Part shown: piece after piece, positions 24,001 to 33,000 of the stretch
How the letters are laid out: every line of letters starts with the position of its first letter
Position numbering within the stretch: position 1 is the first letter of the stretch
Assembly (NCBI GenBank): GCA_946803715.1
Contig: CAMPET010000102.1
Span: 49,458 to 96,359 of the forward strand
DNA from: Beroe ovata
Lineage: Eukaryota > Ctenophora > Nuda > Beroida > Beroidae
Length of the DNA: 46,902 nucleotides
Direction of reading: 5' to 3'
Position numbers and translations under genes: made by a program
Notes under the pieces: model-generated
Databases searched by the model: none
What the model saw: the letters and a program-made list of their open reading frames with translations, nothing else
What the model was told of the DNA's origin: nothing

Positions 24001-27000
24001 AGTACAAATTCGAAATGATTTAGAGTGGGGAATAGAGTGACCGGTCAACAATGCAGCGAAAATGTGAAAATTGAAACTCTCTTCATGATTTGGATCATAT
24101 TATAATTATTTAAGATGCATCATATTATCTATGATGTTTTTGAGGATGTTTTTTAAGGATGTTTTTAAGGATGTTTTCCAGTCTTACCTCACTGTTCGTA
24201 TCATTGTAGATCTGTACGTACTCTAGTGCTTGTGCTGCTGTCATTTCAATGATGTCTTGTTCTATTTCCACATCTGAAAAACACAGACAATTATTTATGA
24301 ATGAGAAAAAATTGACAAATTACAAGGAATAAAGCTATGAAAAGTTGAAAGTTTTGTTTAGCCTCGACACCAAAAAAACTGTCAATTAGGTATTGATTGT
24401 TGAACAATGAACAGTTGTCAAAGAAAAACCCAATTCTGATGTCCAATAACCTGTACTACAATGAGCACGGACAATAAGAACAAGGAACATAAAATGAAAT
24501 ATTTCCTTGTGTTTGATAACCTGTAGGGAAGATGTTGAGAATAGCAGTAACAGCATCGCACAGGTCCACCTGACCGTGATTTAGAGCTACAGCACTGACA
24601 TGGAGTAACCAGGGTAGATACTTGGTCTGCTTTATCGGACTACCTGGAGGACAGAGAGGGGAGAGAGGGTAGGTCAGACTACCTAGAGGACAGAGAGGGG
24701 GAGAGGTCGGATTACTTTTAGAGATAGAGAGAGGGAGAGGTCGGACTACTTTTAGAGAGAGAGAGAGGGAGAGGTCACGTCGGATTACTTTTAGAGATAG
24801 AGAGAGGGAGAGGTCGGACTACTTTTAGAGACTCTCTTAATGAGAAAGGTCAGGTCATGGTATTGTTGGAGATTCGACTTTTTGGGCCTGACTGCCAAGT
24901 CCATAAGTCATTGGAGTGAAATTTAACAGAACCATCGAGTCGTAACGATGAAATTTTAGGAAACAGATATCAATATGAAGAGACGAATGTCATAAAAGCA
25001 GGTCACTGGTGTCAATAAGAAGTGACAGACACATGTGGTGTCATTAGGACTCACAGGGACTATTGAAGAGGTCTCCACTATCTGTACTGGTTGTTGGGGA
25101 GGTGAGTAGGTGAGAACTGCTACCACTCAACACTCGCACCGTGATAACTTGTCTATCCTTGATGTTCAGTTGTACCAGTGCTTTCCGGTCAAGGGAAGGG
25201 GGAAGATCTTCGTTATTCACTCTGGGAAGTGGTGAGGGAAGAGGTGAGTGAGGAGTGAGGAGTGGTGAGTGAGGAGTGAGGAGTGATGAGGAGTTGTGGG
25301 GACTGGGGAGTGGTGAGGAGTTGTGAGGAGTGGTGAGGAGTTGTGGGGAGTTGGAGTGAGGAGTGATGAGGACTTGTGAGGAGTGGTGAGGAGTGGTGAG
25401 GAGTGATTGGTGAGGAGGTTAGTTTTGAGTGTCATAATGATCGACTTTTCGAGAAGAATGGAAGAATTCTGATCATCTCTATTTTAGTAGTTCTGTAGTT
25501 TCATTTTCATGATGAACAAATTAATAGATTACAAATCTGCATAATCATTACAACACCTTCAAAAACTCATAAATTAAGGAAGGAAGGACTCAACTTGAAA
25601 GAATAATGGAAGGAATCCAACCAATACTCACTTCATCTGTAACTGAGGAGGGTTGGTCGACTCGTTCTTGTGAATGTGTGTAGTGAGATTACGACGAATA
25701 GTGCCGAGTAACTCGTTAGTGTGAGTCAGAAACTCCGCTGTTTCTACTACCTGAGAGAATGAGAGAGAAATGTATCATTTAAAGAATTTGGCAAACCACA
25801 AATGGAAATTTGGGAATCTAGAATAAATTATTACGGTACCTATAGACGAACATGTCATATCATTAATATGCCATCAAAATAGGTACCTCGCGATCAAAAA
25901 CAACTGAAGACACCGAAAAAATCCAAAGAGAGAAGGAAAAATTGCAGTGTGAAGCGAGAAAGGAGAATTAAGAAGTGAGGAGAGGTGGGAGGGAGAGAAA
26001 GGTGAGGGGAGAGAAAGGTGAGGAAAGAAAGGTGAGGAAAGAGAAAGGTGAGGAAAGAGGTAGTTACCTTATCATGAGGACCGAGAACTTGAGCAATGAG
26101 AAGTAATGGTATCCCCTGCCAACTCCTCTCATGTGAGGGGGTGTTAGTTCCTTCATAACAACCACCTTCTAGACAGGATGGGGTGTTAGTTCTTTAGTTT
26201 GGCAACAATCGTAACAACAGGAGAGGGAGGAATAGCTTGAGTTTAACAACAATCGATTTGATGATTATTACAGCTGGTTAGAACAGCTGTTAGTTTGGTT
26301 GACAGCTGTTAGTTTGGTGTTATTTATCGCGAAAACCATCGTCTACTTCTAGACGAGAAATGGTTCTTGTGTACACGAAAGTGATATCGTTGCAAAGTTA
26401 TTTCTACCCTCTGCAAAGTTATTTTCACTCTCCACAAAGTTATTTTCATATACCTTTATTAGTATTTTCCACCACGTATTCTCTCAGCACGTGTAGTATT
26501 CGTATTGCTTGTTTGGCAAGGACATCAGGGTAGTTCTGCATCTGGGAGGGAAATGAGTCAAATCATCTCACTCAATTATTGTACTCAATTATAGCAATGA
26601 ATTCTTCCTTTAAAAGTCGTCGCGTTGAATCAACGCCGTTGATGTGATTATAAGCTATCAACTTTTGTGAGAGAGTGGTCTGTACGGAACCCCACGGTTT
26701 CAATTCCTTGTTTAACATGCCGTACAGCAAGGATCTCCACCGTGTTCGCCAGGCTAGGCACATAACCACCCGTTGATAGTCCTTTAGAAAAGATAAAATC
26801 CCAAATCAATATGTTTTTCGATAACTCCTCAATGATTCATGAAATTTATCAGTCATCACTCGAATTCACACACTAATGAATTGACACCATTCATTGTGCG
26901 TCAGATGAGTAAATAATTTTAGGTACCTAATGGATAATAATTGATCCATACGAGGTCGAACGAAAAGAACGTCAATGTCAGATCCCCTCCCTTTCAAACT

Positions 27001-30000
27001 ATTATAGTCATCCCACACTCCACAGTGACATAGGTACACGTGTGTGTTTCAGTACGTGTTATGCGTGTATTCTGTATGATATCATACGTGTGACGTGTGA
27101 CGTGTGTGACGTGTGTGTACGTGTGACGTGTCTCACATGATGAGATTGTATGGAATCGGCAATGTGGTCTATACTTGGCAGCAAATACTTTGAAACCTGC
27201 TTCATCAATCAACGGAGAAATCTCAAATTTCTCAAAAAAAATCTTGAAGAATTTCAGGAATTTCTCTTCATTCTTACCTCATATTGGTAGAAACATTGCC
27301 TTGCTTTGGAGAAGCACGTTTTAACAAACTCGTTGTGTCTGATAAACTGTTAAAAACAAGATATTGTCAGAGATATAAGTAACAATCGTATCTTTTCCAA
27401 ATAAATATAAGTTGTTTTGATTTTGAGTGGGATCCTGATCAAAATAAAGTAGTTTTAAACAAAATAATATTGGAAAGTTAAAAGTTGTAACAACAGATAT
27501 TTTACTGTTAAAACTTAGAGACGAAGTTTCTTATGGAAGAGGAGAGGTTCTGCACTTATTAAGTTATTAGGGAGAAATGAACATTCATTTGCGTTCATTT
27601 CCTGGCGTAGTCATGCAATTGGCACTAGGTATACACACTCAACATATGTACACGCAAATAAGGTAGATGACGAACAATGTACATTGTAAAAGGGTAGACA
27701 AAGTATACATTGTACTAATACAATGTGCACTGTATTGCACTCTACTGCAGTACCAAGCGTTCACTGCAAAGCAGTACCTGGTGGGTCACAGTAGCACTGC
27801 TATACACATCCTTCAGCAGTGCTATCGAGTGTTCAGTGAGTTCCTCCCTACCCTCTATCACCAGTCTCCAAATATAGTCGGTACCTGGGGGGACCAATCA
27901 GCAGGGGCTAATTTTTTGAAAATAATTCTTTGAAAATTCACTACACAGAAAATAACTTTGCGGCGTTTCAAGTAGAGTTGTCATTCATCCATTGTTACGA
28001 CACGGCCCCTGATTTGTGGTTCAACAGAGGAGGGGTTTCTTAGGGTTAGAATTGAGTTTGTAGGGGTTTAAGGGAGCTCCTAGGGATTGATAGAAATGGG
28101 ATTTCATTAAGACGTTTGAATCGGGGTCTGTAAGGGTAAAAGAGAGTTTGTTTGTAGTTTTGTCTAACCAAACTCCTCGTAACTAACCAATGAGAGTTTG
28201 ACTATCGTCCTCGCTGAATTTCTCCCCCTTCGTTTCCCTTCTCTCACTCTCATTCACCTCCTTGAAATACTTCTCAAAACATCTGGATATGGAGAAAAGT
28301 ATAGTACCGTTACACGAAATCTCTCGCATATTGATATCTTTAGGACAAATTTTTACCAGAGAAATCCCTGATTTCTCCATTCGAGAAACAAATAAGAAAA
28401 TTTAGAATACGATGCCGAATACATTCAAATTTGTCGGCCTCACAAAGAAAGCCCCACTGTACTATCATATTATTATAATACACAGTACAGTTAAGGATCT
28501 CAGAAGCATAAGGGCTGAATTAAGGGCTGAATTAAGGGCTGAATTAAGCTTCTATGGCAATAGAGTGGTCTGAACAGATCCCCGAGGTTTTAATTTCGCG
28601 CTGCACAAGAACTCGAAGAAATTAGTATCGTCCATGGAAAATATTTCCTTGTGTTTGACAATCATTTACCTGAGTCCCGGAGCAGTGTAGGTGGTAGGAT
28701 CCAGAGCTAGCATCTTCTCCACAAATAGGTGCTTACTGACACTGGTCTCTATGTCCGAGTCCTCACCGACAAGTTCTCCAAACCTAGGCGGGGGCATGGG
28801 GTTGGGAATTTCCCAAATAGCTGGATATGGGCTTCAGGATATCAGGATATGGGTCCAGAGTCCTTTTGATTTTTTGACTATGAAAGAATCCAATGTCCAG
28901 ATGTTTTCAAGGTCAAGAAAACATGCGCTACAATATTTTCTAAAACTATGAAAGATACAATCTTAAATTTGTTCTGATAAGTCTGGCGTTAGACATGCCG
29001 CCTGGCCGTAGTAGCAAATTGATTTATGCTCTGATAAAGATCCCAGGGGGAGCTAGCGATATTCTGGAGAGTGATGAGACTCTTTAGTTTGCCCCTACTT
29101 TCTCACCTCAGTTCATGGATTGGACGATTGAATAAGAGTCGCATTAGTTACGATGAGAGATAGTTAGTAAAATCTGTTTTGACTCTGTTTACAAATGAAA
29201 ATGCGTCTTTTGATTGCGATCAATTTCGTCGTTCAACGACATCGCCATCCTCAAATTTGATTGTATAAAGTAGTGTTGTGAAGTTTAACTTTCTCACCAT
29301 GTAAATACCGTATCCATGTCTGACTCGTATATCTTCTGTTGTGTCAGGTGTTTCCATAGTTGGACTGCGTGCGTCAGAGACAGGTAGCAGTTAGCTAGCT
29401 TCAGTGTAAACCTGGTGTGTGGAGAACGGTGTCAAGTGGTGTGTCACTTAGAGGGGGTGGTGTCGAGTGAGAGCGGTGATGTTGAGGGAAGTGGTGTCCG
29501 TGGAGGTATACACTGTGGTGTCAGGCGTCACAATATGAAGTGGTGTCAATGTCTACTGTATAGATTGCATAAATTAGTCGGGAGATATAGGGATTATCGT
29601 CAAAGTGTGATAAGGTCAAAGTAGAATGGTGTCATCGCAACAATGTAGAGGTCAAGTGATTTACTAGACTTTAAGCGGTGTCAAGGACCTGATGAATTCC
29701 AGTCTCTCATTGAGCTCATTAACATGAGAGTATGACCGGGTCGGTAGGATTTCCGTTGGACTTGTCTCATTGACACCCGGCAATTTCCTAGTCTGAAAGT
29801 AGACGTAGGATAGACTTGTGCTCTTTTGGAGCTGTAGTCACAGCCATCTTTTTACCAAATGAGATATGGTTATTATCGACGAACTGTGAATTCATTAGTG
29901 TACATATCAAATTAAACAATTAATTTTTTTACCTGATCAAGATAAAACTCAATGTCATTGATAACTAGTTGGATGAGAGTGTTATCTCGCTCCAGTTGTT

Positions 30001-33000
30001 TCATCTTGTGAACATATCCAAACCCGTGATGTGACTCTGAGAACATGACGTCATGAATCAGGAATATAAATTGGTACTGTCAACGGCGAGAATTCAGACG
30101 CCGCGAATTCAGAAGTTGACCGCGACATATTCGAGTATTGTATCATCTGACCCTTGCATCAAAACGAACACCAAATATTAGCCAGAACGTCCTCACACAG
30201 ATGAATGGTGTCAAGAAATGGTGTCAAGGGTCAGAATGACCCACTTGCCTGAGTATAGTTTACACATCTCCCTGAGGTGCTTCAGTGACGCAACGACACA
30301 GTGGTGATGACGTATGTTCTGTATAGACTTTTCAATCCAGTACAGTCTGAGCTTATCCTTATCCGCTGATGGGGGAGGTGAGATAGAAAGGGAGAGAGGG
30401 AGAGAGGAGAGGGAGAGAGGNNNNNNNNNNNNNNNNNNNNNNNNNNNNNNNNNNNNNNNNNNNNNNNNNNNNNNNNNNNNNNNNNNNNNNNNNNNNNNNN
30501 NNNNNNNNNNNNNNNNNNNNNNNNNNNNNNNNNNNNNNNNNNNNNNNNNNNNNNNNNNNNNNNNNNNNNNNNNNNNNNNNNNNNNNNNNNNNNNNNNNNN
30601 NNNNNNNNNNNNNNNNNNNNNNNNNNNNNNNNNNNNNNNNNNNNNNNNNNNNNNNNNNNNNNNNNNNNNNNNNNNNNNNNNNNNNNNNNNNNNNNNNNNN
30701 NNNNNNNNNNNNNNNNNNNNNNNNNNNNNGAGAGGAGAGGGAGAGAGGGGGGAGGAGAGGGAGAGAGGGGTATAGAGGGGGAGAGGAGAGAGAGGGGAGA
30801 GAGGAGGGGGGCTAGAGGGACGGGGTTTGTGAGAAAAGAGAGGAATGGACTGATTAGGGGTTGGGGACAATTGTTAAGAAGTGGGCCAAGTGTTCATTGT
30901 TGATCTCAATGTGAAAAATCGCGATCTTGAATTTAAGCGGCAGCAGATTGTTATTGAATAAAGGAGGCAATCTGGACTCAATTTACCGTGAGAGTAGACA
31001 TAGTTGAGTATCTTGATGTGGGTGGAGAGCGCAAGGTCAATGATATCAGTACTGGTATCCCGAGCAGTTATCAGTAACCACAACACTTGTAACACCTTAT
31101 CGGATATAACTCCCTCCTTGTCGTCTTCAGCTAGACTGTGGTGGGGGAGGGGGGTGATGTGATAGTCGGAGATGATAAGTTTGAAATTGTCGATAATGAT
31201 CTTTGGGGGAGATATTCCTACAAGTAATGAGATTCTCTAGTTCGGAAGTCATCGTTAACACTGTGGTAAGAAATATGGGAGTTGTCATTCTCAGTTTGAC
31301 ACACTAACGACCTTGCCAAAAATAGCTACCAAGAGAACTTCATTAAAGTAAATCTATTTTCTGAGGGTATAAAATTAACATCTAAGTTTGGGACTTACCG
31401 GCCCATCAACTCGAGCAGTTTCTCCTTATCCTTGTGTGACGCCGTTTCCCAACTTCGTTGAAACCTGCGATAATTAAAACCAATCAGTAATCTTCATGTC
31501 ATATTCAGCCTCCAAGGCAGTGATTGGTGCGTACGCACCCAAATCCTTGCTCTCAGCACACAGAAATCAGAAAGTCCACGGGAGCTACACTGTTTCATCA
31601 GAAACCCACATTTCCGAATATAAATGAAAAACTTCCCAAATCTTGTTGTCTTATTGTTGTCGTATTGTTGCGTTATTGCTGTCGTATTGTTGCCTCCTAC
31701 ATACCTCACGAATATAGCGTCCAGGGAATCAGGGTTTAGCACCCACGCCAACTTTGCGAGTAAATCGTGGATATTCTTCACGATAGCCTCGTGTTTGTCA
31801 ATCTGAGCATCCCAGATGAGATCAATGTCCCGGGTCGAGAGCTTGTCCTCGTGTATTAGGAACCTGGGTGAGGAGGGAGGAGTGGAGGAGGATAGAGTCT
31901 GGATGATGCCAAACGTGGATTCTGAGATGCGAGCAGATAACAAAAGCAAAGATCAAAAAATGCACTGTGTACACGAATTAAAACAAACAAACAAAGGAAA
32001 TACTGAAATAGAAGAAACCGAGCAAATAAGCAAGCAAACGAACAAACAAACAAACAAACAAACAAACGAACAACAAACAAACAAACAAACAAACAAACAA
32101 CACAGTCGTGCCCCTACTTGAGTATCTTATCCAGCTTTTCTACGTATTGTGGAAGATGAAGGTAGTCAGTGAGGAGTGTGTTTAGTATCTTCTGTTCGAT
32201 CAACCAACTCGCCAGATCCTCTGACGTCATGCTATCAGGATCATGGTTCTGCTGCCTGGGGGAAATTGAATGACTGGATGTGGATGGGACATAAACAGGT
32301 ACCAGGAGAAAACTTCTGTTGAGTGAAAAAGTGGAATTTGTCGGAGGAACTTTTCGGGTTAACGGAAAATCTTATTGTATGTTTTGGGGATAGAAGTTTA
32401 CAAATAAGCAAGGAAATGCCCGGTGGAGAAATAAAGGAGATTACCTGTTGAAAAGGAAGGGAGAAATAATCCGGTTAATCTCGTTGAGAGCGTTCATCTT
32501 CCCGTTGAAGCTGGAGGTTTTCACCAGCTTCAGAAGAATGTCCAGATGGAGCTTCTCCGCTCCTTGGAGGAGAGACTTCCTGGGGGGGATGAGTTTTGAG
32601 GTGGAGTGTTTTTTTAATAAACAAAAGTGTTGCCCCCTCGTCCTGCGCAAATAATTCGTATCTCCTCACACTCAAAGAAAGTGAACCGTTTCAACCCCCC
32701 CTCCTGTGCGATCCCAACTAGGTATTTTAGGTATCACTCAACAGTCAACTCTGATTTCCCCATGTGGGGGTCCTATCCCCATTTTCTGTTCATCACTACA
32801 CAAGTCTCGTTCTTCACTCCTCACTTTACACTCTTCACTCCTAAGTCCTCACATACTGCTTACTTTGTATTCGCTACTCATTCCTCAGTCCTCACATTCT
32901 ACTTACTTTGTATTCGCTAGTCATTCCTCAGTCCTCACATACTACTCACTTTGCACTTGCTACTCATTCCTCACATTCTACTTACTTATCCTGTGGTGCT

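Noticed and set aside
30211-30870. 219-codon minus-strand frame and a 153-codon plus-strand frame
   Set aside because: Mostly undetermined bases of an assembly gap; only the exon at 30249-30365 is real.
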